A stretch of 59,942 nt of DNA from CAJVXI01 sp036444215 (GCA_036444215.1 JAZGAA010000006.1:1-59942), one strand, 5' to 3'. Shown: positions 33,694 to 41,687, numbered from the stretch's first letter. The notes: generated by a model from the letters alone, not told the origin. Translations and numbers: made by a program.

Positions 33694-36095
33694 AGCCTTT
33701 TATCAAAAAATTTGAAGAAGTGAGTATGAAGAATGTTTCCGAGGTGGGCGGGAAGAACGCTTCGCTTGGCGAAATGATTCAGAATTTAGTTCCTAAAGGA
33801 ATTAATATTCCAAGCGGTTATGTTATTACGGCCAGCGCTTATCGTTATTTTCTTCAGAAAACCGATTTAAAAAAATTTATTAAGAAAACTATACAAGGAT
33901 TAGATACAAGAAATCTTCACGATTTGGCTAGGTGTGGAAAACTTATCCGCGAAGCAATTAAACAATCCGAATTTCCAAAGGATTTAACAAGAGCGATTAT
34001 TACTGCTCATCGCAGGGCTGAAAAGAAATACGGCAAGAATGCTGATTTTGCGGTTCGTTCCAGCGCCACGGCCGAGGATATGCCTGGAGCCAGTTTTGCT
34101 GGGCAGATGGAAACTTATCTAAACGTTCGCGGCGAGGAAAATATCTTAAAAGCCGTGCGAGCAGCCATGGCTTCTCTTTTTACTAATCGTGCTATTTCTT
34201 ATAGAAAGGATAAAGGATTTGACCACTTTAAGGTGGCGCTTTCAGTTGGCGTTCAGAAAATGGTGCGTTCGGATTTAAGCTGTTCAGGTGTTTTGTTTAC
34301 TTTAGATACAGAATCCGGTTTTCCTGATTTGGTTTTAATTAACGGTTCTTGGGGATTGGGCGAGATGATTGTTCAGGGCGAAGTAACTCCGGACGAATTT
34401 TTGGTTTTTAAAAAGACAGGCGCGATTATCGGCAAAGAGCTTGGAATGAAAAGGAGAAAGATGATTTACGGCAAAGGGAATAAGCCAACCAAAGTTATTT
34501 CTACCTCACAAAAAGAAAGAGAATCATTTATTTTATCTGATAATGAAATTTCGCAACTGGCCAAATGGGGAATGTTGGTTGAAGAGCATTATTCAAAGAG
34601 AAATAAAGGCAAGTGGACTCCGATGGATTTAGAATGGGCAAAAGACGGAAAAACCAAAGAGATGTTTGTTGTTCAGGCTCGCCCAGAGACAGTCCATGCT
34701 TTGCGGGATTTTTCAAAAATTAAGGAGTATAAGTTGGTAAGCACTAAACCTAATACCATAAACCCTAAACCCATCGTCATCGGCGCCTCTGTTGGCAGTA
34801 AAATTGCCGTTGGTAAGGCAAGGGTTATTTTAGATACAAAGAAGATTAAAGAATTTAAAGCAGGAGAAGTTTTAGTTACCGGTATGACAGATCCTGATTG
34901 GGAGCCGATAATGAAAATTGCTTCAGCAATTGTAACGGATAAAGGAGGTCGGACAAGTCACGCCGCAATAGTAAGTCGTGAACTCGGCATTCCCTGTATT
35001 GTTGGTTCGGAAACCGCCACTAAAAAAATTAAAACTGGCCAGACAATTACCGTTGATACTACCGGCAGTGATGGGTTTGTTTATGATGGCGCTTTGAAAT
35101 TTAAAATAACAGAACACAATGTTAAAAAAATACCAAAACCAAAGACAAAAATAATGATGAATATTGCCACACCAGAAACAGCTTTTGAAAAATCATTTTT
35201 ACCCAATGAAGGCGTAGGGTTGGCAAGAGAGGAATTTATTATTGCCAGCGATATTGGTATTCACCCAATGGCAATTATTGAATACCAAAAACTTAAAAAT
35301 TCAAAGCTAAAAGCACAAATAAATAAAAAAACTATTGGATGGAAAGATAAAAAGCAATTTTACATTGATAAACTCGCTTTTGGGATTGCGAAAATCGCAG
35401 CAGCTTTTTATCCTAAGCAGGTAATTGTTCGCTTTTCTGATTTTAAGACAAACGAATATCGTTCGCTGGTTGGTGGTGAAATTTACGAGCCAGTTGAAGA
35501 AAATCCAATGCTTGGTTGGAGAGGAGCTTCCAGATATTATCACCCTAATTTTGCGCCGGCATTTGTCTTAGAGGTTAAAGCAATTAAAAAAGTCCGTGAA
35601 AATATGGGATTAGATAATGTGGAAGTAATGATTCCATTTTGTAGGACAGTTGAAGAAGGTAAAAAGGTTTTGCAAATAATGGCAAAAAACGGACTAAAAA
35701 CTAAAAGCTCAAAGCTAAAAACTTACGTGATGTGCGAGATTCCTTCTAATGTGGTTTTAGCTGACGAATTTTTGAAAGTTTTTGATGGAATGAGTATTGG
35801 CTCAAACGATTTAACGCAATTAACCGTAGGAATTGACCGCGATGGCAATGAGCAAATCCGCAGTATTACTAATGAGAAAGACGAATCAGTTAAAAAACTA
35901 ATTGCAGAAGTTATTAAAAAATGCCTCGCTAAAAAGAAATATATCGGAATTTGCGGTCAGGCTCCATCCGACTTTCCGGAATTCGCTGAATTTTTGGTTG
36001 AGCACGGAATTGAAAGCATTTCCTTGAATCCAGACACAGTAGTTAAAACAACTCAAAAGATTTACCAAAAAGAGAAGAAATTACGAAAGAAATAG
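33690..36095 (+). CDS. ppsA: Phosphoenolpyruvate synthase
   Basis: 801 residues, complete. N-terminal ATP-grasp (GGKNASLGEM, FAVRSSATAEDMPGASFAGQ, MDLEWAKDG), phospho-His domain GGRTSHAAIVSRELGIPCIVG, and C-terminal PEP/pyruvate TIM barrel (FIASDIGIHPMA, PFCRTVEEGKK, MCEIPSNVVLADEF, SNDLTQLTVGIDRD, GICGQAPSD). Makes PEP from pyruvate and ATP, gluconeogenic. Repeat inserts: PNTINPKPI, KNSKLKAQINK, LKTKSSKLKTY. Coupled to the glycerate kinase by a 4-bp overlap. Confidence 0.97.
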   Translation: MKPFIKKFEEVSMKNVSEVGGKNASLGEMIQNLVPKGINIPSGYVITASAYRYFLQKTDLKKFIKKTIQGLDTRNLHDLARCGKLIREAIKQSEFPKDLTRAIITAHRRAEKKYGKNADFAVRSSATAEDMPGASFAGQMETYLNVRGEENILKAVRAAMASLFTNRAISYRKDKGFDHFKVALSVGVQKMVRSDLSCSGVLFTLDTESGFPDLVLINGSWGLGEMIVQGEVTPDEFLVFKKTGAIIGKELGMKRRKMIYGKGNKPTKVISTSQKERESFILSDNEISQLAKWGMLVEEHYSKRNKGKWTPMDLEWAKDGKTKEMFVVQARPETVHALRDFSKIKEYKLVSTKPNTINPKPIVIGASVGSKIAVGKARVILDTKKIKEFKAGEVLVTGMTDPDWEPIMKIASAIVTDKGGRTSHAAIVSRELGIPCIVGSETATKKIKTGQTITVDTTGSDGFVYDGALKFKITEHNVKKIPKPKTKIMMNIATPETAFEKSFLPNEGVGLAREEFIIASDIGIHPMAIIEYQKLKNSKLKAQINKKTIGWKDKKQFYIDKLAFGIAKIAAAFYPKQVIVRFSDFKTNEYRSLVGGEIYEPVEENPMLGWRGASRYYHPNFAPAFVLEVKAIKKVRENMGLDNVEVMIPFCRTVEEGKKVLQIMAKNGLKTKSSKLKTYVMCEIPSNVVLADEFLKVFDGMSIGSNDLTQLTVGIDRDGNEQIRSITNEKDESVKKLIAEVIKKCLAKKKYIGICGQAPSDFPEFAEFLVEHGIESISLNPDTVVKTTQKIYQKEKKLRKK

Positions 36096-36134
36096 TTTAA
36101 ATTAACTGTTCTTTAATTTTTTTATAAAGGAGGC

Positions 36135-36485
36135 ATGTATATGGAGTATACGAGAATTAAACAGAAGAATATCAGAGCCAGAGGGATTAAATTTTTTATT
36201 AAAAATGGAAGGAAAGAAATTGCCAGGGCATATCTCTACATTTTACAGAACGACCTTCGCGAAGAACCGTTCGGATTAATGGAAGACGTATTTGTCAATA
36301 AGAGCTTCAGAGAAAGAGGAATAGGAACTAAACTTATTCAAAAAGTGATTAAAGCAGCAAAGAAAAACGGTTGTTATAAATTAATTTCCACCAGCAGGCA
36401 TTCGAGGCCGGAGGTTCATAAATTATACAAAAGATTAGGGTTTAAAAATCATGGAATTGAGTTCAGAATGGATTTAAGTGATTAA
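36135..36485 (+). CDS. GNAT-family N-acetyltransferase
   Basis: 116 residues, with a strong ribosome site (AAAGGAGG) before the ATG. The acetyl-CoA site is seen in VNKSFRERGIGTKLIQKVIKAAK (motif A, RxxGxG/A) and the C-terminal KLYKRLGFKNHGIEFRMDL. Substrate unknown. Terminator follows directly. Confidence 0.88.
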   Translation: MYMEYTRIKQKNIRARGIKFFIKNGRKEIARAYLYILQNDLREEPFGLMEDVFVNKSFRERGIGTKLIQKVIKAAKKNGCYKLISTSRHSRPEVHKLYKRLGFKNHGIEFRMDLSD

Positions 36486-36495
36486 ATTAAAAGGA

Positions 36496-36524
36496 AATGG
36501 GTCAAAAGATTGACCCATTTTTTA
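36496..36524 (+). terminator. Terminator between GNAT and eno
   Basis: AATGGGTCA pairs with TGACCCATT, loop of 6, then a T-run. Confidence 0.85.
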
Positions 36525-36559
36525 TAAAATTCTTGAAATTATGTTATTATAAAAAGGAA

Positions 36560-37798
36560 ATGAAAATTACAGACGTTAATATTAAAATCATTTCAGATTC
36601 TCGCGGCAAAGAAACATTGGAAGCGGAATTAAAAACCGCGGATATTTCTGTATCCGCAAGCGTGCCAGCCGGCAAAAGCACTGGAACGCATGAGGCGTTT
36701 GTTTTAGAGCCAAAAAACGCTCTAAAAAAATTTGAAGAAATAAAAAGCAAAGTTTTAGGACAGGATTTTAACAAACAGGAAGATTTTGATAATTTTTTAA
36801 TTTCTTTAGATGGCACTTCTAATAAACAAAATCTTGGAGGTAATTTGATTTTAGCTTTGTCTTTGTCTTGGGCAAGATTGAAAGCAAAAAATGAAGGGAA
36901 AGAATTATTTCAATATATAAATAAGGAACTAGGAACTAGTAATCAGGAAATAGGAACGCCGAGGCCGGTTTTTAACGTTATTAACGGTGGAGTGCACGCT
37001 ACCCATCCAAAGTCAAAGTTAGAATTTCAGGAATTCCAAGTAATACCAAGCGTAGAAGATTTTGGCATTGCTTTAAGTGTTGGCAGGGAATTTTACCGCA
37101 AACTTCAAACATTGTTGGAAAATAAATTTGGCAAGGAAAATATTTCTTTGGGTGATGAAGCCGGCTTTTCAGCTCCATTCAAAAATAATGAAGAAGCAAT
37201 TGAAGTTTTGGCTGAATTAATAGATAAGCATAGTTATCCTTTAAGGATTGGATTGGATATAGCAGCTTCACAATTTTACAAATCAGGCGGATTTCTTAGA
37301 GAATCAGGGTATGTTGTTGACGGCAAGAAACACTCAGTAGAAGAACTAAAAGATTTATATTTAAAATTGATTGAAACGTATAATATTTTATCAATTGAAG
37401 ACCCTTTTTATGAGGAATCATTTGATTCATTCGCTTCGCTCACCGCGGACTCACGCGGACTGGACGCGGATAGACGCGGACTATTAGTGATAACGGACGA
37501 TTTAACAACCACTAATCCAGAACGTTTAAAAACAGCAATTAATAAAAAATCCGGCAACGCAATTTTAATAAAATTAAATCAGATAGGAACATTAACAGAA
37601 ACTCTAAAAGTTGTTAAACTGGCTTATGAGAATAACTGGCAGGCAATAGTTTCGCACAGGAGCGGCGAAACAATGGATGATTTTATTGCTGATTTGGCTG
37701 TTGGTATTAACGCATGGGGCATTAAAGCCGGCGCGCCGGCAAAACCGGAAAGATTAATAAAATACGAACGAGTTTTGGAGATAGTTGATAAAAAATAA
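36560..37798 (+). CDS. eno: Enolase
   Basis: 412 residues from ATG 36560 (MKITDVNIKIISDSRGKETLE) with AAAAAGGA upstream; an earlier ATG lies in the terminator and is rejected. Interconverts 2-phosphoglycerate and PEP. Visible: SVPAGKSTGTHEA-type loop (ASVPAGKSTGTHEA), PVFNVINGG, GDEAGF, SIEDPF, LIKLNQIGTLTE and VSHRSGETMDDFIADLAVG. Slightly short for the family. In-frame repeat inserts: KELGTSNQEIGT before PRPVFNV, and ADSRGLDADRRG at 37446-37481 (tandem GCGGAC units) just before ITDDL. Confidence 0.97.
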   Translation: MKITDVNIKIISDSRGKETLEAELKTADISVSASVPAGKSTGTHEAFVLEPKNALKKFEEIKSKVLGQDFNKQEDFDNFLISLDGTSNKQNLGGNLILALSLSWARLKAKNEGKELFQYINKELGTSNQEIGTPRPVFNVINGGVHATHPKSKLEFQEFQVIPSVEDFGIALSVGREFYRKLQTLLENKFGKENISLGDEAGFSAPFKNNEEAIEVLAELIDKHSYPLRIGLDIAASQFYKSGGFLRESGYVVDGKKHSVEELKDLYLKLIETYNILSIEDPFYEESFDSFASLTADSRGLDADRRGLLVITDDLTTTNPERLKTAINKKSGNAILIKLNQIGTLTETLKVVKLAYENNWQAIVSHRSGETMDDFIADLAVGINAWGIKAGAPAKPERLIKYERVLEIVDKK

Positions 37799-37822
37799 AG
37801 GGGCATTTGGATTGCCCCTTTT
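37798..37822. terminator. Terminator after eno
   Basis: AAAGGGGCA pairs with TGCCCCTTT (loop 7), A/T-rich flanks on both sides; probably bidirectional, serving the convergent gene too. Confidence 0.85.
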
Positions 37823-37826
37823 GTTA

Positions 37827-38186
37827 CTACACCTCGATTTTTAAAAAACTGGTACTTTTCGGAGAGAATTTTTTTATAGTTTCAATAATTTCATTTTTCT
37901 GCTGCATATCTAATTTTTGCGGGTTCATTGTATCTACTCCATACTTTTCTATTAAAATTCTTAATTCCGGTGTTTCTCTTAAGCTACATTTTTGGTCTGA
38001 AGAACAACAGGCATAGCCTTTAGGCACTAATAATTTCCAGTTTGGAATATCACATTCTTCAAACTCTTGGCCTTTTACAATAATGCATTTTTCGAGATGT
38101 ATTCTAAGATCACACTCTTCATCATCTCTACATCCCTCACTAGCTGTTCCGCAGATATTATAAAAACGGCAAAATTTATCAGACAT
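37827..38186 (-). CDS. Cysteine-rich small protein, unknown function
   Basis: 119 residues, not recognised. Ten or so Cys: CRFYNICGTASEGCRDDEECDLRIHLEKC, ECDIPNW and CCSSDQKC, then a helical C-terminus (EIIETIKKFSPKSTS). It has a strong ribosome site (AAGGAGG) and a promoter at 38230-38258. The Cys spacing is reminiscent of metal-binding or Fe-S small proteins, but no known motif is complete. Confidence 0.7.
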   Translation of the reverse strand: MSDKFCRFYNICGTASEGCRDDEECDLRIHLEKCIIVKGQEFEECDIPNWKLLVPKGYACCSSDQKCSLRETPELRILIEKYGVDTMNPQKLDMQQKNEIIETIKKFSPKSTSFLKIEV

Positions 38187-38229
38187 TTTATTCCTCCTTA
38201 TATATAAATTTTAATTTATTACTTAATAT

Positions 38230-38258
38230 ATTGTAAGTAAATTTTTTAGAATAGTCAA
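38230..38258 (-). promoter_or_regulatory. Promoter of the Cys-rich gene
   Basis: Minus strand TTGACT (38258-38253), 17-bp spacer, TACAAT (38235-38230). Confidence 0.7.
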
Positions 38259-38269
38259 ATACTTGATTG

Positions 38270-38341
38270 AGCGGATAACGGGAGTCGAACCCGTGTCTTC
38301 AGGTTGGAAACCTGACATAATAACCACTATACGATACCCGC
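38270..38341 (-). tRNA. tRNA-Gly (TCC)
   Basis: Acceptor GCGGGTA/TATCCGC, discriminator T; anticodon stem TCAGG/CCTGA with loop TTTCCAA gives TCC. T-loop TTCGACT. CCA not encoded. Confidence 0.92.
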
Positions 38342-38462
38342 GTTCGCAATAATCCTATCTTACTGCCTTTTCTTGATTTTTTCAATATTTATGTTAGATT
38401 AAAATTGTCCGTATTCGATAATCATTCGATTTAATTCGTTTTTAATTAGAGCGAAAAACGCT

Positions 38463-39074
38463 ATGATAAGCAATTTTTATTTCAAAATTCCACGTCGATT
38501 AAGAATTTTTATTATTTTTATCTTAGTGGTTTTAGCTGCTTATTTAATTGCTCGAATTTTTTTTGTTGAGTTCAAAACCGTTCCCAATGATTTTTTAAGA
38601 GCCCGCCAAGAAGCATCTTTGATTGCTAAGGATATTGTTGGGCTTTCTAATGAGTCGGCCGGGAATCTTGATAAGATTTATGAATTTGATAAAGATGGTA
38701 ATTATACTGAAGCATTAAATTTATTAGCCAGCGAACTTGAACGTAATCGCCAAGCGCGAGAAAAAGCCATTAAGCTTTCGGCTCAACTTGAAAAAATGGC
38801 AAGAGCGGTGCCGGAAATTTCTCCAGCCTCAGCCAGCCAGTCAGCAATTCAGGCAATAAGTTCGGAAACCGCTTTAATTAGCCATTTGATTGCTTATAAT
38901 GATTATCTTTTCCAACTTTTAGAAGTTCTGCGTTCAAAATTTCTTGGGAAAACAAAAAATTCCAGCGAGCGCATTTCAGAATTAATAAATAAAATTAATG
39001 AAGAGGTACAGGCAATAAACGAATTGGATAGGAAATTTAACGAAATAATGGAAGGGTTTGATGAACAGTTTTAG
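38463..39074 (+). CDS. Membrane-anchored helical protein, unknown function
   Basis: 203 residues. A single membrane helix at about 13-33 (IFIIFILVVLAAYLIARIFF) after a short basic N-terminus, then an extracytoplasmic all-helical domain with TPR-like DKDGNYTEALNLLASELERNRQ, low in Cys. No family recognised. Ends just before the tRNA-Pro gene, facing it. Confidence 0.7.
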   Translation: MISNFYFKIPRRLRIFIIFILVVLAAYLIARIFFVEFKTVPNDFLRARQEASLIAKDIVGLSNESAGNLDKIYEFDKDGNYTEALNLLASELERNRQAREKAIKLSAQLEKMARAVPEISPASASQSAIQAISSETALISHLIAYNDYLFQLLEVLRSKFLGKTKNSSERISELINKINEEVQAINELDRKFNEIMEGFDEQF

Positions 39075-39120
39075 CTTTGTCGGGCTTTTGCCCGACGAAG
39101 CGGGCTTCGTCCAGCGAAGT

Positions 39121-39191
39121 CGGGGCACCCGGACTCGAACCGGGAATCGTCCGCTCCCAAAGCGGAAATGTTAGCCATTACACCATGCCCC
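39121..39191 (-). tRNA. tRNA-Pro (TGG)
   Basis: Acceptor GGGGCAT/GTGCCCC, discriminator G; anticodon stem TCCGC/GCGGA with loop TTTGGGA gives TGG. T-loop TTCGAGT. CCA not encoded. Confidence 0.92.
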
Positions 39192-39242
39192 GTACTATTT
39201 CTTATTTATTATCTTTATTATTGAATTTTTATCAAGGGCTTT

Positions 39243-39314
39243 GTCCCTGTAGTTCAACGGATAGAACGGCTCCCTTCTAAGGAGCAAATGAGGGTTCGAT
39301 TCCTTCCGGGGATA
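39243..39314 (+). tRNA. tRNA-Arg (TCT)
   Basis: Anticodon stem GCTCC/GGAGC with loop CTTCTAA gives TCT. Acceptor GTCCCTG/CGGGGAT with two wobble pairs, discriminator A. T-loop TTCGATT. CCA not encoded. Confidence 0.9.
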
Positions 39315-39351
39315 CAAAAAGAGGCGAATAATTATAGATAGAAAAACATAA

Positions 39352-39711
39352 ATGAAAAAGACCTGGGGTAAACATTTAATTATTGACGTTTATGGAATTA
39401 AGAAAGAAAAATTGGAAGACAGGAAAGCTATTAAAAAATTACTCTTGGGGTTGCCGATGGAGTTTAAAATGAGGCCGCTTCGCCAGCCAGTTGTGGCTAA
39501 AGTGTCTTCTGATAAATATCATGATTGGGGCGTATCCGGTTTTGTTATGCTTTACGAAAGCCATATTTCTTTGCATACTTGGCCAAGTGATGGTTATTTA
39601 GCAATGGATATTTATTCTTGCAAGGATTTTAATGATAAGGAAATAGTTAAGTATTTGAAAAAATATTGGAGTTGTGAAAAGATTAAAGTGAAAACAATTA
39701 CAAGAGGATAA
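39352..39711 (+). CDS. speD: S-adenosylmethionine decarboxylase proenzyme family (SpeD)
   Basis: 119 residues, the small bacterial type that self-cleaves before a Ser to make a pyruvoyl group. The cleavage region is ESHISLHTWPSDGYLAMDIYSC, with the Ser nucleophile, the processing His and the acid Cys in the usual places; it starts WGKHLIIDVYG. AdoMet decarboxylase feeds spermidine synthase, but no speE or other polyamine gene is in the window. SpeD homologues in several bacteria have become pyruvoyl-dependent ornithine or arginine decarboxylases, so substrate is open. Lies inside a tRNA cluster. Confidence 0.9.
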   Translation: MKKTWGKHLIIDVYGIKKEKLEDRKAIKKLLLGLPMEFKMRPLRQPVVAKVSSDKYHDWGVSGFVMLYESHISLHTWPSDGYLAMDIYSCKDFNDKEIVKYLKKYWSCEKIKVKTITRG

Positions 39712-39730
39712 AGAATTGGAAAATTAATAA

Positions 39731-39802
39731 GCCGCGGTAGCTCAGTGGTGGAGCGGAAGCTTGAAGAGCTTCGCGTCGGGTGTTCGATTCACCCCCGCGG
39801 CA
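39731..39802 (+). tRNA. tRNA-Phe (GAA)
   Basis: Acceptor GCCGCGG/CCGCGGC, discriminator A; anticodon stem GAAGC/GCTTC with loop TTGAAGA gives GAA. T-loop TTCGATT. CCA not encoded. Confidence 0.92.
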
Positions 39803-39811
39803 CAAGTTTAT

Positions 39812-39886
39812 GGAGGTATTAGTGTAACAGTAGCACTGCAATCTGTGGCATTGCCAGTGGGAGTGCAAGTCTCCTATACCTCCCCA
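39812..39886 (+). tRNA. tRNA-His (GTG)
   Basis: Anticodon stem GCAAT/ATTGC with loop CTGTGGC gives GTG. Acceptor GAGGTAT/ATACCTC with an extra 5' G opposite discriminator C73, the tRNA-His identity pair. Here CCA follows directly (39884-39886). T-loop TGCAAGT, so position 55 is G, as in tRNA-Cys of this window. Confidence 0.85.
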
Positions 39887-39890
39887 AAAT

Positions 39891-39918
39891 CGCCGGTTCA
39901 AATCCGGTCGTCCACCCA
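39891..39918 (+). pseudogene. tRNA 3'-end fragment (T-arm and acceptor side)
   Basis: Four nt after tRNA-His is a stretch with a perfect T-arm (GCCGG TTCAAAT CCGGT) followed by an acceptor-like CGTCCACCCA. No matching D-arm or anticodon arm precedes it. It looks like the 3' remnant of another tRNA, as left by tRNA duplication or by integration of an element at a tRNA. Confidence 0.55.
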
Positions 39919-39932
39919 AATCAATTTCTGCT

Positions 39933-40490
39933 ATGAATAAAAAAGTAGAAATAATCGCAGAAGTAAAAACACACTCTCCATTTGGATGGTCTTCCGATAA
40001 AACTTGGGATGAATTATTCAAGGTTGCTAATGAAATAGGCGATATTATTTCAGTCCATACCGACAGCAGATGGAATGGTTCATTTGAATTATTGCAAAAA
40101 GCGCGAAAACTTACTCAAAAGCCGATTTTGGCAAAGGGCATCCATGAGAATGACGAATTGATTCAGCGAGCTATTAATGCGGGCGCAGATTGGGCATTGG
40201 TTGTCGGTCGTATTCCAAAAATACATCTTGATAAATGCATGATTGAGCCATTAACACTTCAAGAATTAAAATCTACACCAAATAATTTACGAGTTGTGTG
40301 GAATAGTAGGGATCTTTCTACCGGTGGAATAAAAAAAGAAACATTTATTGAAGCGAGAGCTTTACGTAAAGGGTGGTTGTGCCAGGCGAGTAATATAAAA
40401 ACCGTTGATGATATAGAGATTGGAGCAGACGCTGTTTTAGTGGGAACTCACTTATTAGATTTCGCTAAATCTCTTACAAGATTTACTTAA
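39933..40490 (+). CDS. TIM-barrel protein related to indole-3-glycerol-phosphate synthase
   Basis: 185 residues. EIIAEVKTHSPFGW matches the IGPS start (EIKRASPSKG, catalytic Lys), VHTDSRWNGSFELLQKARK matches the next strand, KPILAKGIH contains the second catalytic Lys, and INAGADWALVVGR and GADAVLVGTHL follow. It is much shorter than TrpC (about 260) and stands alone without other trp genes, so tryptophan synthesis is unlikely to be its role. Start chosen at the ATG right after the tRNA fragment; no clear ribosome site. Confidence 0.7.
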   Translation: MNKKVEIIAEVKTHSPFGWSSDKTWDELFKVANEIGDIISVHTDSRWNGSFELLQKARKLTQKPILAKGIHENDELIQRAINAGADWALVVGRIPKIHLDKCMIEPLTLQELKSTPNNLRVVWNSRDLSTGGIKKETFIEARALRKGWLCQASNIKTVDDIEIGADAVLVGTHLLDFAKSLTRFT

Positions 40491-40495
40491 TAGTT

Positions 40496-40963
40496 ATGAA
40501 AGACGAAACAAATAAACAACACCTCCTCAATTATTTAAAATCTCAAAAATTGATGTCATTGGCTACGCAAGGCGAGGAAATTGCGGCTTGCGTTGTTTAT
40601 TACGCGGTTGACGATGATTTTAATTTTTATTTTATTAGCCCGTCTGACACTCAGCATTGTATAAATATTACAAAAAATAAAAATGTTGCATGTAGTATAG
40701 CTGATTCGCATCAAAAAGTAAGCGACAAAAAAATCGGAGCGCAAGTTCAGGGAGAAGCAAGCGAAATAACAGGCAAAGATAAGATAATCGCTGTATTGAA
40801 AATGTGGCATCAAACGAATCCCGGAGCTGAAAGCTTGATTAACTTTGATAACATCAAAAATAAAATAATTGAGTCCAGAGTATATAAAATAAAACCCTTC
40901 CGCATTAAATTTTTCAACGAAGAATTCTACGGCGACGAGGAAGACGAGGTGTTTGAATTTTAG
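40496..40963 (+). CDS. Pyridoxamine 5'-phosphate oxidase-like FMN-binding protein
   Basis: 155 residues. LLNYLKSQKLMSLATQGEEIAACVVYYAVDDDFNFYFISPSDTQHCINITKNKNVACSI is the split-barrel flavin-binding pattern of the PNPOx-like family; the C-terminal PFRIKFFNEEFYGDEEDEVFEF also fits. Members reduce or bind flavin and varied small molecules; the substrate here is unknown. Five bp after the barrel gene, likely same transcript. Confidence 0.85.
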   Translation: MKDETNKQHLLNYLKSQKLMSLATQGEEIAACVVYYAVDDDFNFYFISPSDTQHCINITKNKNVACSIADSHQKVSDKKIGAQVQGEASEITGKDKIIAVLKMWHQTNPGAESLINFDNIKNKIIESRVYKIKPFRIKFFNEEFYGDEEDEVFEF

Positions 40964-41024
40964 ATCCCTGTTTAAATCCCTGTTTTAATCCTTGAATTAA
41001 ATACGTATTTTAATACGTATTTCT

Positions 41025-41042
41025 GCTACCACAAGTGGTAGC
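41025..41042. repeat. Palindrome GCTACCACAAGTGGTAGC
   Basis: Perfect 18-nt palindrome in the spacer before the 41142 gene; preceded by another (ATACGTATT...AATACGTAT, about 40999-41022). Two more copies of the CTACCAC/GTGGTAG unit lie after this gene pair. Confidence 0.75.
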
Positions 41043-41063
41043 AGGATTTTATACTTTAAAAAG

Positions 41064-41092
41064 TTGACAAAACAGCAAGAATTTTGTTATTT
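41064..41092 (+). promoter_or_regulatory. Promoter of the small-gene pair
   Basis: TTGACA (41064-41069), 17-bp spacer, TTATTT; the ribosome site AAGGAGG lies further down before ATG 41142. Confidence 0.55.
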
Positions 41093-41141
41093 TTGGTTTA
41101 GGCACCTTAAAAATGACAATGATATAAATAAGGAGGAAATT

Positions 41142-41381
41142 ATGGGAAAAAGAAGAAGGGCAAAAAGAGAAATTATAAAAGATAAAATCCTGAAATTTTT
41201 AGGTAATTATCCCGAGAGATTACATACTCTTGGTAAAGTAGATAGGGCGGTAGGAGATTCTATTTCTCTTGAATTTCTTGAATCTTTAGAGAGGGAGGGT
41301 TTAATTGAAATTAGACCTTTTCCACAAGGAAAAGAAATATTTATAGGATTACCTGAACAACTTTTACAGAAAGGAGCTTAA
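41142..41381 (+). CDS. Small basic protein, winged-helix-like, unknown function
   Basis: 79 residues from ATG 41142, which has a perfect AAGGAGG before it; an ATG 78 nt upstream overlaps the promoter and is rejected. Begins GKRRRAKREIIKDKILKFLGNYPE, then AVGDSISLEFLESLEREGLIEIRPF, the helix-turn-helix then wing pattern of ArsR/MarR-like DNA binders. No specific family recognised. One bp before the next gene. Confidence 0.65.
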   Translation: MGKRRRAKREIIKDKILKFLGNYPERLHTLGKVDRAVGDSISLEFLESLEREGLIEIRPFPQGKEIFIGLPEQLLQKGA

Positions 41382-41382
41382 A

Positions 41383-41661
41383 ATGGAAAAAACTGCATTT
41401 GAAAATCTATCAGTATTGGTTTTTTTGAATGAGAAGCACTTAGTGCCAATAAAAATTCAATTCGGGGAACATGGAATTGGAATTTTAGCCGCACCCGGTA
41501 AAGGCGAGATGGGAGAAAAAGAATCTATTGAGTTAATGGAGGCTCTTCATAAAGAATTAGATAAGCTTGAGGTAAGCCATACGGATTTTTGCAGAAAGAT
41601 GGCAGACGGTACTCGTCGTACTGATTTTGTAGTTATTCCTATAATTAAGAAAGAGAAGTAA
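41383..41661 (+). CDS. Small protein of unknown function, paired with the winged-helix-like gene
   Basis: 92 residues, not recognised. Mixed alpha/beta: LSVLVFLNEKHLVPIKIQFGEHGIGILAAPGKGEMGEKESIELMEALHKELDKLEVSHTDFCRKMADGTRRTDFVVIPII. Ribosome site AAAGGAG sits in the end of the preceding gene. A single Cys and no clear motif. Its tight pairing with a DNA-binding-like partner, private promoter, terminator and flanking palindromes suggests a self-contained cassette. Confidence 0.65.
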   Translation: MEKTAFENLSVLVFLNEKHLVPIKIQFGEHGIGILAAPGKGEMGEKESIELMEALHKELDKLEVSHTDFCRKMADGTRRTDFVVIPIIKKEK

Positions 41662-41687
41662 ATACTCTACTCAAAACCAAAATTATC

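Noticed and set aside
36497..36559. N-terminal extension of enolase
   Set aside because: It would begin inside the terminator hairpin of the GNAT gene; enolases start at the KITDV motif.
39812..39918. tRNA-His plus fragment as a single intron-containing tRNA
   Set aside because: tRNA-His is complete on its own with a perfect acceptor stem, so the downstream T-arm is extra.
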